DNA from: Calothrix anomala FACHB-343
GTDB taxonomy: Bacteria > Cyanobacteriota > Cyanobacteriia > Cyanobacteriales > Nostocaceae
Direction of reading: 5' to 3'
Assembly (NCBI RefSeq): GCF_014696435.1
Contig: NZ_JACJQG010000037.1
Location: 1 to 64,000 of the forward strand
Length of the DNA: 64,000 nt
A model generated the notes under the pieces. It had not been told where the DNA came from. It did not search any database and saw only the letters and a program-made list of their open reading frames with translations. The position numbers and the translations under genes were made by a program. The stretch's first letter is position 1, and the number at the start of each line of letters is the position of its first letter. Positions 10,080 to 19,760 of the stretch are shown piece by piece.

Positions 10080-10126
10080 CCTTCTGGTGAGAGAGTTAGC
10101 AAATAATTGCAGTTTGCACCAGAAGG
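10080..10126 (+). promoter_or_regulatory. 5' leader hairpin that would sequester the Shine-Dalgarno site
   Basis: CCTTCTGGTG (10080-10089) pairs perfectly with CACCAGAAGG (10117-10126). The right arm contains the Shine-Dalgarno AGAAGG (10121-10126), 5 nt before the ATG at 10132. If folded, the stem blocks ribosome access, suggesting translational control of the downstream cyanophycinase-type gene. The symmetry is seen; the regulation is inferred. Confidence 0.45.
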
Positions 10127-10131
10127 TTAGC

Positions 10132-11199
10132 ATGACTAAGGCTTTTCCAAATATAGCAAAGTGGTTAAAGACCGTAGGAACCATGTTGCTGAAGATGGGA
10201 ACCACCTTCATCACCCATATTACAGCAAACTTGAGACGCTATTTTCAGGACATTAGCGAGGATTTTGATTCTCCTGTAGCTCCCTTACCTAGCTTACCTG
10301 CTGCTTTACCTGTCTTAACTCACCTAGCCGGGCCTGTGCTTAACTTGGGTGGGGGTGGCCCTGATGTTGAGGAAGCGATTCAATGGATGATTCACCAGGT
10401 GAGGGGCGGTACTAACTGCGCTACTAAGGTGAATGTTGTAGTTCTCCGCACATATGGTAATCACGATTACACTCGACTGATTTATGAGATGAAAGGCGTA
10501 AGGTCAGCAGAGACGCTGATTGTCAGCAATCGCAACGATGCCAACAAAGCGGAGATTGTTGATAAAATCCGCAAAGCAGATGTAATTTTTATTGCTGGCG
10601 GCGACCAATGCCAATACATTCGTAACTGGAAAGGCACTAAACTAGAAGCGGCTGTCAATTCTGTTTACGCCAAAGGTGGGGGAATTGGCGGTACTAGTGC
10701 GGGGGCGATGATTCAAAGTGAATTTGTTTATGATGCTTGTGCTTCTTCGGAAGAAGGGATTGAAACCAGAGATGCCCTAGAAGATCCTTATCAGGATATT
10801 ACCTTTACTTACAACTTTTTTAAATGGCGGCATCTTTCGGGAACCATTGTCGATACTCACTTTGACAGGCGCAAAAGAATGGGCAGAATTATGGCTTTTA
10901 TCGCCCGTCAAATTCAGGATGGCAAAACTCAACGGGCTTTAGGTATCGCCATTAGTGAAGAAACATCGGTTGTGATTGATAAATATGGTTTGGCAAAAGT
11001 GATGGGTAGGGGTGCAGCGTATTTTATTTTAGGCGATCGCCCGCCAGAAGTTTGCAAACCCCGCACACCTCTAACATTCCACGACTACAAAATTTGGCGT
11101 GTTCCCCGTGGCGACACCTTTGATTTAAAAAACATACCCAGTAGGGGTTATTATTTGCGGAGTGTCAAACGGGGAAGGTTTAGTTCAGATCCGTATTAA
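10132..11199 (+). CDS. Cyanophycinase-type peptidase (family S51)
   Basis: An exopeptidase expected to release beta-Asp-Arg dipeptides from cyanophycin, the cyanobacterial nitrogen reserve. The nucleophile elbow GGTSAGAM (Ser189 from this start), the preceding AGGDQCQYI loop, and VDTHFDRRKRMGR are characteristic of S51 cyanophycinases. At 355 aa it is longer than classical CphB (about 270 aa); the extra ~60-70 N-terminal residues are a basic, amphipathic region followed by a Pro-rich linker. I chose the ATG at 10132 because AGAAGG precedes it; a GTG 15 codons upstream (10087) is possible. Cyanophycin synthetase is not nearby. It may be a CphB paralogue with a different substrate. Confidence 0.85.
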   Translation: MTKAFPNIAKWLKTVGTMLLKMGTTFITHITANLRRYFQDISEDFDSPVAPLPSLPAALPVLTHLAGPVLNLGGGGPDVEEAIQWMIHQVRGGTNCATKVNVVVLRTYGNHDYTRLIYEMKGVRSAETLIVSNRNDANKAEIVDKIRKADVIFIAGGDQCQYIRNWKGTKLEAAVNSVYAKGGGIGGTSAGAMIQSEFVYDACASSEEGIETRDALEDPYQDITFTYNFFKWRHLSGTIVDTHFDRRKRMGRIMAFIARQIQDGKTQRALGIAISEETSVVIDKYGLAKVMGRGAAYFILGDRPPEVCKPRTPLTFHDYKIWRVPRGDTFDLKNIPSRGYYLRSVKRGRFSSDPY

Positions 11200-11203
11200 A
11201 TTT

Positions 11204-11281
11204 GGGCATGGGGCATGGGGCATTGGGCATGGGATATTGTCCTCCTTGTCCCCCTTGTCCCCCTTGTCCCCCTTGTCCCCT
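11204..11281. repeat. Heptamer and CCCCTTGT repeat tract
   Basis: (GGGGCAT)n followed by four to five copies of a TTGTCCCCC unit between the convergent cyanophycinase and cysteine desulfurase genes. These simple repeats recur throughout the window's spacers and are not transcribed features I can assign. Confidence 0.6.
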
Positions 11282-11286
11282 TCTCC

Positions 11287-12453
11287 TCACACCAAAGTCG
11301 TCTGCTTGCGTAAACTCCTAATAGTGGCGATCGCATGTTTGGCTGCGATATCAATCTCCTCTGGGGTATTGAAGCGACCAATGCCAAAGCGGACTGAAGC
11401 GTAGGCTAGCTGTGGGGGATGTCCTAAGGCGGTGAGAACGTGGGAAGGTGCTGTTACGGCTGAATTACAAGCGGAACCGGAGGAAACTGCCATGATTGAT
11501 TGTAATCCTAAGCCAAGTGCTGCGCCGTCTACGCCGTCTACGCTGATACTTAGGTTTCCTGGTAGGCGTTGGGTAAGATGTCCGTTGAGATGAACGCCTT
11601 CGATTTGCGAAAGCTGTTCCCATAGTTTTAACCGCAGTTGTGTCAGGCGTTGATTTTCTGTTGCTTGTTCTGCTAAAGCGATTTCTACAGCTTTACCGAA
11701 ACCGACGATTTGCGGTGTATATAATGTACCCGATCGCATTCCTCGTTCATGTCCGCCACCATGTTGTTGAGGGGCGAGTTGGACTCTGGGGTTGCGCCTG
11801 CGGACATATAACGCACCAATCCCTTTTGGCCCGTATACTTTATGTGCTGTTAGCGACATTAAGTCAATTTTTTGCGCTTGCACATCCAAGGGGATTTTAC
11901 CAATAGCTTGGGCGGCGTCGGTGTGGAAAAGAATATTGCGATCGCGGCAAATTTCACCAATGGCTGATAACGGCTGCAATACGCCGATTTCGTTATTTGC
12001 AGCCATTACCGATACTAAAATTGTCTCTGGGCGAATCGCTTTTTCTAACTCAATTAAATCAATTAATCCGTCTTTTTGTACGGGAAGTACTGTAATTTCA
12101 AAACCCAATGTTTTTAAATATGCACAGGGATCGAGAACAGCTTTATGTTCTGTCGCCACTGTAATAATATGCTGTCCTTTTTGGAAATAGGCTTCAGCTA
12201 CACCTTTTATCGCTAAATTATTAGCTTCTGTCGCCCCACTAGTAATCACAATTTCTTCTGGTGAGGCGTTAATCGCTGTTGCTAAAATTTCTCGCGTTTG
12301 TTTCACAGCTGCTTCTGCTTCCCAACCGTAAACATGGCTGATACTTGCTGGATTACCAAACTTTTCTGTGAAGTAAGGAATCATTGCTGCTAATACTCGT
12401 TCGTCAACAGGGGTGGTAGCATGACAGTCTAGGTAGATGGGGCGATTAGACAT
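11287..12453 (-). CDS. iscS: Cysteine desulfurase (IscS/NifS family)
   Basis: A PLP-dependent enzyme that takes sulfur from cysteine for Fe-S cluster and thio-cofactor synthesis. 388 aa, class I. The PLP lysine is K205 in LTAHKVYGPKG and the persulfide cysteine is C329 in SSGSACNSAV. VITSGATEANN, ATEHKAVLDP and FHTDAAQ are the other PLP-site motifs. Cyanobacteria have several IscS/NifS paralogues; there is no nif context here, so a housekeeping role is likely. Convergent with the cyanophycinase-type gene. Confidence 0.93.
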   Translation of the reverse strand: MSNRPIYLDCHATTPVDERVLAAMIPYFTEKFGNPASISHVYGWEAEAAVKQTREILATAINASPEEIVITSGATEANNLAIKGVAEAYFQKGQHIITVATEHKAVLDPCAYLKTLGFEITVLPVQKDGLIDLIELEKAIRPETILVSVMAANNEIGVLQPLSAIGEICRDRNILFHTDAAQAIGKIPLDVQAQKIDLMSLTAHKVYGPKGIGALYVRRRNPRVQLAPQQHGGGHERGMRSGTLYTPQIVGFGKAVEIALAEQATENQRLTQLRLKLWEQLSQIEGVHLNGHLTQRLPGNLSISVDGVDGAALGLGLQSIMAVSSGSACNSAVTAPSHVLTALGHPPQLAYASVRFGIGRFNTPEEIDIAAKHAIATIRSLRKQTTLV

Positions 12454-12469
12454 ATATCAACTCAAAAAT

Positions 12470-12935
12470 TAACTCAATTTTTTGAATATCCTGAGAATTG
12501 GATAACGTAAATTTATCGGATAAAGCATACTCAAACTTATCTTGCTGAATTAGCTTGATAAACTACAAATCTTCGCCACTGGTTACACAGCCAAACACAG
12601 GTTTATCTGGCTGATGATTAGCCAGCATATCAGCGATCGCTTGCAGTATAGCTTCTAAAAGGGAAAAACTAGCTCTTTTAGCTTCAATTACTCACAACTA
12701 CAGTTGTTCTTGAATAACTAAAACGTCAATTCGTCCTCTAACAATTTCGTCTTTATCCTCAATTGCAATTTCTCTCGACTTTTCCGTAGCTAATAAAAAT
12801 GGCTCACGATAACATCCAGCTAAATCTAGTAATGGAGATAATAGCACCATTTTGGCTACATTCTCTCAGATTGCTGAAAGCTGTACTCGTGTAAATTTTG
12901 ACTCTAACTTACAGATAAATTTGAGACATCTGGGA
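12470..12935 (-). pseudogene. Decayed nuclease-like (restriction endonuclease subunit R-like) gene
   Basis: One minus-strand frame reads ENVAKMVLLSPLLDLAG, GRIDVLVIQEQ, VIEAKRASFSLLEAI and PDKPVFGCVTSGED, then FIKLIQQDKFEYALSDKF. This is the core of a small cyanobacterial family annotated as restriction endonuclease subunit R-like, with the PD-(D/E)xK-type ID...IEAK motif. The frame is broken by in-frame stops at 12698-12700, 12692-12694 and 12563-12565, and a fourth just before ENVAKM; the N-terminus is not recognisable. Family assignment is from memory of the sequence pattern. It fills the spacer between the divergent desulfurase and kinase genes. Confidence 0.7.
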
Positions 12936-12969
12936 ATACTAGATTGAGAAAATATCAGATGAGCGCAAT

Positions 12970-15900
12970 ATGGTGAGCACTCTTGTCAGTATTCCTGGAT
13001 ATCGCATTAGTGAAGAACTCTACAATGGTTCGAGAACAATAGTTTATCGCGCAGTCAGAGAAAGTGATTCAGTAGCAGTAGTTATAAAACTGCTGAAGAA
13101 TTCTTATCCTAGCTTTAGCGAATTGTTGTTATTTCGCAATCAATATAGCATTGGCAAAAATCTCAACTCACCTCTGATTATTCAAACCTATAGCCTTGAA
13201 CCCTTACAAAATGGCTATATGTTAGTAATGGAAGATTTTGGCGGAATTTCTCTCAAGGATTATTTCAGCAAAAATCAGCCTATCGCATATATAGGGGAGT
13301 TTTTAGTTATAGCGATCGCACTCTGTGACATTCTAGACTTACTCTACCACGAGCGGATTATTCATAAAGATATCAAACCTAGCAATATCTTAATTAACCC
13401 CCAAACTAAACAAGTTAAATTAATTGACTTTAGTATTGCATCTTTATTACCTAGAGAAACCCAAACCCTCGTTAACCCCAATGTTTTAGAAGGAACATTA
13501 GCTTATATCTCTCCCGAACAGACAGGGAGAATGAATCGGGGGATTGATTATCGCACAGATTTTTATTCATTGGGTGTGACTTTTTATGAATTGCTAACAG
13601 GAGAGTTAGCATTCCAATCTCATGATGCGATGGAATTGGTACATTCTCATCTTGCAAAAATTCCGCCATTAATACATGAAATTAAGCCAGATATTCCCTC
13701 AGTTATCTCAAAAATTGTCAGCAAGTTGATGGCTAAAAATGCTGAAGATAGGTATCAGAGTGCATTGGGGTTAAAATTTGATTTAGAAAAATGTCTAATT
13801 CAGCTAAAAGAAACTGGTGAGATTAAAGACTTTGAAATTGCTAGTAGGGATTTGTGCGATCGCTTCATCATTCCTGATAAACTGTACGGACGGGAAAATG
13901 AAGTTCAGTCTTTACTCCAAGCCTTCGAGCGTGTTGCTGGCGGTAGTTCTGAACTGATGCTGGTGGCTGGTTTCTCTGGTATTGGCAAAACTGCGGTGGT
14001 GAATGAAGTCCACAAACCCATTACCCGACAGTGTGGCTATTTCATCAAAGGGAAGTACGACCAGTTTAATCGCAATATTCCATTTTCAGCCTTTGTCCAA
14101 GCTTTTCGCAGCTTGATGGGACAAATCCTCAGCGCATCCGATATAGAACTAGCTCACTGGAAGGAGCAAATCCTGGCTACTGTTGGTGAAAACGGACAAG
14201 TTCTCATTGAAGTCATTCCCGAACTAGAATACATCATTGGCTCCCAACCCCCGGTAATTGAGCTGGTTGGTAGTGCATCTCAGAATCGATTTAATTTGTT
14301 GTTTGGCAAATTTATTCAGGTATTTACGAAACAAGAACATCCCTTAGTAATTTTCCTCGATGATTTACAGTGGGCAGATTCCGCTTCTTTGAATCTGTTG
14401 AAATTGTTGATGAGCGAGTCAGAAACAGGCTATCTACTCGTACTCGGAGCTTATCGGGATAATGAAGTTTTTCCAGCCCACCCGTTGATGCTCACCCTGA
14501 ATGAAATTAGACAAACAGGTGTCAATCTCAATACCCTCATTTTGGCTGCTTTGAATGAATTAGATATTACCTGTTTAGTTGCCGATACATTGCAGTGTGC
14601 AAATAATATCGCTGCACCGCTTTCGCACTTAGTTTACCAAAAAACTCAGGGAAATCCATTTTTCACCATTCAGTTTTTGTACGGACTGCACGAGGAAGAA
14701 TGTATTATTTTTAATCCTACCTCTGGCTATTGGCAGTGTGACTTAACCCAAGTAACACAGTTAGCTCTGACGGATGATGTTGTAGAATTTACGATCCGAC
14801 GATTGCAGAGGCTACCAGAAGCAACACAGCAAGTATTAAAGCTAGCGGCGTGCATTGGGAATAGATTTGATTTAGAAACATTAGCAGTAGTTTGTGAAGC
14901 TACTCCAGAGAGTGTAGCAGCAGACTTGTGGCGATCGCTTCAAGACGGGTTAGTTATTCCAGAAAACTCAACCTACAAGTTTTTCCAGGGAAAGGGAGAT
15001 GATGTAGAAACGGTTGATAACATTACTGTTAGTTATCTGTTTCTCCACGATAGAGTGCAGCAAGCCGCTTATTCTCTCATTCCTGAGACTTTGAAACAAG
15101 CAACCCACTTCCAAATAGGCAAACTTCTGCTGGCTAATGTTTCACCAGCAGAACAAGGCAGCAAAATTTTTGCCATTGTCAATCACTTAAATCAGGGCTT
15201 TGTACTGCATCAAAGCCAAGAAGAACGTTCAGAACTTTTACAGCTAAACTTAATTGCCGGAAGAAGAGCTAAAGAATCTACTGCCTATGGGGTTGCTGTT
15301 AACTACTTTACGGTAGCTGAGAGCTTGTTACCGCCAGATAGTTGGCAGCAATGTTATGAGAAAACCTTAGATGTTTATTTCAATCTCGCAGAAGTTAAGT
15401 ATTTGTCTGGAGATTTTCAATCTTCTCTAGCCATTGTTGAAACGATTTCTAGCTTTGCCAGACAACAAATTGAAAGAGCTGAAGCATTTAACCTAGCAAT
15501 TTTGATGTTCACATTGCAAGGTCAGTACCTCCAAGCACTTGAGTATGGACAAAAAGCATTGTCTTGCTTGAATTTTGATTTATCAGAAATAGACTTACCA
15601 CAGAAACTTGAATCTTACCAACGTGAGATTGAATTGAAATTAAGCGATCGCACAATAGAGCAGCTAGTCGATGAACCAGAGGCCACCGATCCAGAAAAAC
15701 GCCTGATTATCAAAATCTTGAATAATTTAATCGTACCCGTTTATGTTCTCCAAAAGGGAGAGCTATACTTTATCGTTGCCTTATCGATGGTTTCAGTATC
15801 TCTTAATTTTGGCGTAATAGCTGAATCAGGAAACGGATTTTCAGCCTATGGAATGTATCTCGGATATTATCAGAGCAACTATCAATCTGGCTATGAATTT

Positions 15901-18789
15901 GGCGTCTTGGCGGAAAGTTTAGCCAAACGATTTAAGCAAGCAGATAATCTATGTAAAGCCTGCTATATGCTGGGGAATAATTTACTTTCCTGGGTGCGTC
16001 CCTTGCGTTGCTCGGTGCCTATTTTCGACCAAGGATTAGTGGCTGGGCTACAGTCTGGGGAGATGGTTTTCTCAGGTAATCTTTTGATGTACAAGCTGCT
16101 CAATCCATTTTATGCAGGAGAAAGCCTATTAGAAATTCAGCAAAATCTTCCTGAATATCTAGAATTTTGTGCCAAGAAACTTAACTATCAGCTTCCTGTG
16201 GATGTACTCTCTGGATTAAAAATTGCACTTGCTGAACTTACAGCTAGTCCTGTTGAGAATATCCCAACTGAGCAGCAGCATCTTGAAGTATGTAGGCTCA
16301 ACAACAGTGATTATGCAATTTGCCATTATTTGCTCCTAAAAACTAAAATTCTATGTTTTTACGGGCGTTATGAGGAGGCATTGGAATCGGCTCAGGGGGC
16401 TGAAAACCTCTCTGGTACAATTACTGGAAAATATCAGGTTGCAGCTATCAATTTCTATCAATCTATTGCTATAGCTGAATACTGCCGGAGTCATTCTCTA
16501 GGTTTAGATAATAGTTACATCCAAAAAGTTAAATCCAACCAAGCGCAACTGAGTTTATGGGCAGCTAGTTGTCCGGAAAACTTTGCTCATAAGTACGATC
16601 TCGTGAATGCAGTTTTAAGCGTTTTATCAGGACAGAAAACAGAAGCAATTGAACTGTTCGATAGTGCTATTTCTCTTGCTGAAGTCAATGGCTATCTTCA
16701 AGAAAAAGCCTTAGCAAACGAACTTGCAGGTAAATTTTGCCTCGAATGGGGCAAGCAAAAATTCGCCGCAGGCTATATACAACAAGCCTACTATTGTTAC
16801 GAAAAATGGGGAGCAAAAGCCAAAGTTGCCGATTTAGAAAAACGCTATCCCCAATTACTCGCCCCCATATTACAGCAAAGCCGTTCTGTTGTTTCCACTA
16901 ACGAAACTATCTTCCCCTTGGGGAGTGTTACGTCTTCTAGTTCTAGCAGTAGTGTCTCAGATACTCTAGATTTAAAAGCAATTCTCACAGCATTTCAGAC
17001 TATCTCTGGTGAAATTGAACTAGAAAAACTGCTTTCATCGTTATTGAGAATCGTGATAGAAACTGCTGGGGCTGATAAATGCCTGTTAATGCTGCTACAA
17101 GACAATCATTTACTAATTCAAGGCGCAATTACCCAAATAACGCAACCGATTGTTTTACAAAGTCTTCCCATTGCAGACAGTCAAGATATTCCCCACCAGC
17201 TGATTTACAAAGTCAAGCACAGTCAACGAACTGTAGTGTTACTGGATGCAACCGCAGATCCCACCTTAGCTAATGACCCTTATATTATCAGTCAGCAGCC
17301 AAAGAGTATTTTGTGCAGCCCGATTTTGCATCAAGGTAAATTACTGGGGATTTTATATCTAGAAAATAATTTAGCAAAGGGGGCGTTTACGAGCGATCGC
17401 ATCGAACTCCTCAACCTACTCTGCACACAAGCCGCCATTTCTCTAGAAAATGCGCGATTGTATGAACGTTCTCAGGAATACAGCCAAAAATTAGAGCGAT
17501 CGCTCCATGAGTTAAGTGCTGCACAGATGCGCTTGCAAGCATCAGGAAAAAGACTCCAGCTATTAGTAGAACAAACTCCACTGGCATTCATAGAATGGGA
17601 TACTAATTTCTGTGTTACTGACTGGAATCCAGCAGCAGAAAGGATATTTGGCTACAGCAAACAGGAAGCTTTAGGTTGTCAAGTCCAATTCCTTGTTCCG
17701 CCAACAATTCAAATCCAAATTGAGCAGATTGTATGCCATCTTTTATCGCAACAAGGCGGCAATTACAGTATTAATGAAAATATTACAAAAGATGGTAAAA
17801 CTATTATTTGTGCTTGGTATAATAATCCGCTTGTCAATGCAGATGGTGAATTAATTGGAGTTGCTTCTCTAGCAGATGATATTACGGAGCGCAAACTTGC
17901 CGAAGTTCAACTTCAACAAAAATCCCAAGAGTTAGAACAAGCACTACAAGACTTACAAAAAGCCCAATTACAAATGGTACAAAGTGAAAAAATGTCCGCC
18001 TTGGGTAACTTAGTCGCTGGTGTTGCCCACGAAATGAATAATCCTTTAGGCTTTATTGCCGCCAGTCTTAAACAAGCTCAACCCACCTTCACTGATATTA
18101 TTGAACATTTAAAACTCTATCAAGAAACTTTAAGCGATAAGAGTGAAGAAATTCTCGCTCACGAGACAGAAATTGATTTGGAATACACCATAGAAGACTT
18201 GCCTAAAATGCTCGATTCTATGACAATGGCTTGCGATAGATTAAAAAATATCAGCACTTCTCTACGGACTTTCTCCCGTGCTGATAAAGATTATAAAGTA
18301 CCATTTAATATTCACGAAGGTATTGATAGTACCATCTTAATTCTCAAACATCGTCTCAAAGCTAACGAAAAACGTCCCGCGATTGCAGTAATAACTAATT
18401 ACGGTAATTTACCAAAAATAGAATGTTTTCCAGGACAATTAAATCAAGTATTTATGAATATTTTAGCAAATGCTATTGACGCTTTAGATGAATCGAATCA
18501 CGGACGAAATTTTGAGGAAATTCAAGCTAATCCTAACCACATTACCGTGACAACTTCGGTAGAAAACAATCTCGTTAAGATTGCCATTGCTGATAATGGT
18601 AAAGGTATGAGTGAAGAAGTAAAACAAAAGATTTTTGACCATTTATTTACTACTAAAAGTGTTGGTAAAGGCACAGGCTTAGGGTTGGCTATAGCTAAAC
18701 AAATCGTTGAAGAAAAACATGGAGGATTAATAGATGTAATTTCTGAATTAGGTGAAGGCAGTATATTTGCTATCCACCTACCGTTGTAA
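12970..18789 (+). CDS. Ser/Thr kinase - AAA ATPase - GAF - PAS - histidine kinase hybrid (HstK type)
   Basis: A 1939-residue signalling protein combining both kinase chemistries. Residues ~10-270 are a Hanks-type kinase (HKDIKPSN with catalytic D134; the Mg loop is DFS instead of DFG). Residues ~300-650 are an AAA-type ATPase with Walker A GFSGIGKTAVV (K340) and Walker B LVIFLDDLQWAD. A long helical TPR-like middle follows (~700-1300), then GAF (~1340-1500), PAS (~1530-1650) and a histidine kinase with H1687 in AGVAHEMNNPLGF, N box NILANAIDAL, G1 IADNGKGM and G2 GTGLGLAI. This matches the HstK family known from Anabaena, some of which act in nitrogen or heterocyst regulation. No response regulator is adjacent. 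Signal unknown. Confidence 0.93.
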   Translation: MVSTLVSIPGYRISEELYNGSRTIVYRAVRESDSVAVVIKLLKNSYPSFSELLLFRNQYSIGKNLNSPLIIQTYSLEPLQNGYMLVMEDFGGISLKDYFSKNQPIAYIGEFLVIAIALCDILDLLYHERIIHKDIKPSNILINPQTKQVKLIDFSIASLLPRETQTLVNPNVLEGTLAYISPEQTGRMNRGIDYRTDFYSLGVTFYELLTGELAFQSHDAMELVHSHLAKIPPLIHEIKPDIPSVISKIVSKLMAKNAEDRYQSALGLKFDLEKCLIQLKETGEIKDFEIASRDLCDRFIIPDKLYGRENEVQSLLQAFERVAGGSSELMLVAGFSGIGKTAVVNEVHKPITRQCGYFIKGKYDQFNRNIPFSAFVQAFRSLMGQILSASDIELAHWKEQILATVGENGQVLIEVIPELEYIIGSQPPVIELVGSASQNRFNLLFGKFIQVFTKQEHPLVIFLDDLQWADSASLNLLKLLMSESETGYLLVLGAYRDNEVFPAHPLMLTLNEIRQTGVNLNTLILAALNELDITCLVADTLQCANNIAAPLSHLVYQKTQGNPFFTIQFLYGLHEEECIIFNPTSGYWQCDLTQVTQLALTDDVVEFTIRRLQRLPEATQQVLKLAACIGNRFDLETLAVVCEATPESVAADLWRSLQDGLVIPENSTYKFFQGKGDDVETVDNITVSYLFLHDRVQQAAYSLIPETLKQATHFQIGKLLLANVSPAEQGSKIFAIVNHLNQGFVLHQSQEERSELLQLNLIAGRRAKESTAYGVAVNYFTVAESLLPPDSWQQCYEKTLDVYFNLAEVKYLSGDFQSSLAIVETISSFARQQIERAEAFNLAILMFTLQGQYLQALEYGQKALSCLNFDLSEIDLPQKLESYQREIELKLSDRTIEQLVDEPEATDPEKRLIIKILNNLIVPVYVLQKGELYFIVALSMVSVSLNFGVIAESGNGFSAYGMYLGYYQSNYQSGYEFGVLAESLAKRFKQADNLCKACYMLGNNLLSWVRPLRCSVPIFDQGLVAGLQSGEMVFSGNLLMYKLLNPFYAGESLLEIQQNLPEYLEFCAKKLNYQLPVDVLSGLKIALAELTASPVENIPTEQQHLEVCRLNNSDYAICHYLLLKTKILCFYGRYEEALESAQGAENLSGTITGKYQVAAINFYQSIAIAEYCRSHSLGLDNSYIQKVKSNQAQLSLWAASCPENFAHKYDLVNAVLSVLSGQKTEAIELFDSAISLAEVNGYLQEKALANELAGKFCLEWGKQKFAAGYIQQAYYCYEKWGAKAKVADLEKRYPQLLAPILQQSRSVVSTNETIFPLGSVTSSSSSSSVSDTLDLKAILTAFQTISGEIELEKLLSSLLRIVIETAGADKCLLMLLQDNHLLIQGAITQITQPIVLQSLPIADSQDIPHQLIYKVKHSQRTVVLLDATADPTLANDPYIISQQPKSILCSPILHQGKLLGILYLENNLAKGAFTSDRIELLNLLCTQAAISLENARLYERSQEYSQKLERSLHELSAAQMRLQASGKRLQLLVEQTPLAFIEWDTNFCVTDWNPAAERIFGYSKQEALGCQVQFLVPPTIQIQIEQIVCHLLSQQGGNYSINENITKDGKTIICAWYNNPLVNADGELIGVASLADDITERKLAEVQLQQKSQELEQALQDLQKAQLQMVQSEKMSALGNLVAGVAHEMNNPLGFIAASLKQAQPTFTDIIEHLKLYQETLSDKSEEILAHETEIDLEYTIEDLPKMLDSMTMACDRLKNISTSLRTFSRADKDYKVPFNIHEGIDSTILILKHRLKANEKRPAIAVITNYGNLPKIECFPGQLNQVFMNILANAIDALDESNHGRNFEEIQANPNHITVTTSVENNLVKIAIADNGKGMSEEVKQKIFDHLFTTKSVGKGTGLGLAIAKQIVEEKHGGLIDVISELGEGSIFAIHLPL

Positions 18790-18968
18790 TATATTCGTAA
18801 GCTAATCAGGATTTAAGCGCTTCGGGGCATGGCAGTGTCAATGCCCCTACAATCAACGATTATCTGTACCTCACCAACCTACAATTCGTTGTTAGTAGCC
18901 ATCATGAACTGCGTACACCATAACAGATGAAAATAGAAGGTGAATATATCTATTTTGATAGACATATA
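18790..18968. other. Spacer with a partial repeat core
   Basis: Contains GGGGCATGGCAGTGTCAATGCCCC (about 18824-18847), the core of the 101-bp element family, here without its terminal inverted repeats. No gene was seen. Confidence 0.45.
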
Positions 18969-19069
18969 ATACCAATTCAAATAATCTTTGCGACACATCA
19001 AAATATTCTAGAGGGCATGGCAGTGCCAGTGCCCCTACAATCTGGCGCATTCTTTTTTTCAATTGGTAT
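18969..19069. mobile_element. 101-bp MITE-like element, family A, copy 1
   Basis: Bounded by ATACCAATT and AATTGGTAT terminal inverted repeats, with a central hairpin TGGCA-G-TGCCA in a GGGCA...TGCCC context. Two more copies of exactly the same length occur at 28951-29051 and, in opposite orientation, 59288-59388. No coding capacity; presumably mobilised in trans. Confidence 0.7.
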
Positions 19070-19185
19070 AACTTTTATTTTCAACCCAACCATTCACAAG
19101 AAAAGCTCTTTTCCCATGCCCCATGCCCCATGCCCTATGCCCATTTTAAATTTAAGTCAACATTAAAAATTGTCGTCGGTTGAAA

Positions 19186-19680
19186 CTAAGATAAAGCAGT
19201 TGATATGGTTGCCAATTCTTGCAGTTTATTTAAAACTTGTTGAGCATGAGCTTTAACTTTCACATTTGACCAAGTATAAGCAATTTTTCCATCAGGATCG
19301 ATGAGGAAAGTTGAGCGCACAACTCCCATATATTCTTTACCCATAAACTTCTTTAATTGCCAAACTCCATAAACTTCGGCTAAATCATGTTCTGGATCGC
19401 TTAACAGGGTAATTGTTAAGTTATGTTTAGCAATAAATTTACAATGAGATTGGCTAGAATCTGGACTTACGCCGAAGATTTTTGCGCCCATTGCGCTAAA
19501 TTGTTGATTTAACTCGGTAAAATCTTTGGCTTCTGTGGTGCAACCTGGGGTGTTATCTTTGGGGTAAAAATAAAGCACCACCCATTGACCGCTAAAATCC
19601 GTTAAACTGACGGGAGTTTCGTGTTCGTCAGGAATGGAAAATTCAGGTGCGGGTTGTCCGATTTGGGGAATATTACTCAT
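19186..19680 (-). CDS. bcp: Thioredoxin-dependent peroxiredoxin, BCP/PrxQ family
   Basis: Reduces hydrogen and organic peroxides with thioredoxin as donor; cytoplasmic. Length 164 aa is typical. The peroxidatic cysteine is C47 in FYPKDNTPGCTTEA. The usual BCP resolving cysteine five residues later is replaced by lysine (K52), but C80 (SQSHCKF) is placed like the helix-3 resolving cysteine of some PrxQ proteins, so an atypical 2-Cys mechanism is plausible. Monocistronic. Confidence 0.93.
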   Translation of the reverse strand: MSNIPQIGQPAPEFSIPDEHETPVSLTDFSGQWVVLYFYPKDNTPGCTTEAKDFTELNQQFSAMGAKIFGVSPDSSQSHCKFIAKHNLTITLLSDPEHDLAEVYGVWQLKKFMGKEYMGVVRSTFLIDPDGKIAYTWSNVKVKAHAQQVLNKLQELATISTALS

Positions 19681-19760
19681 AATTGATACAAGAGCGATCG
19701 CTTTAAAATTCTACCTATAATTTGTTGACGGTTGATGGTTGACTGTTGACTGTTGACTGT

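Noticed and set aside
11792-12190. 132-codon plus-strand frame antisense to the cysteine desulfurase
   Set aside because: A shadow frame; the minus strand encodes an unambiguous IscS-type enzyme.
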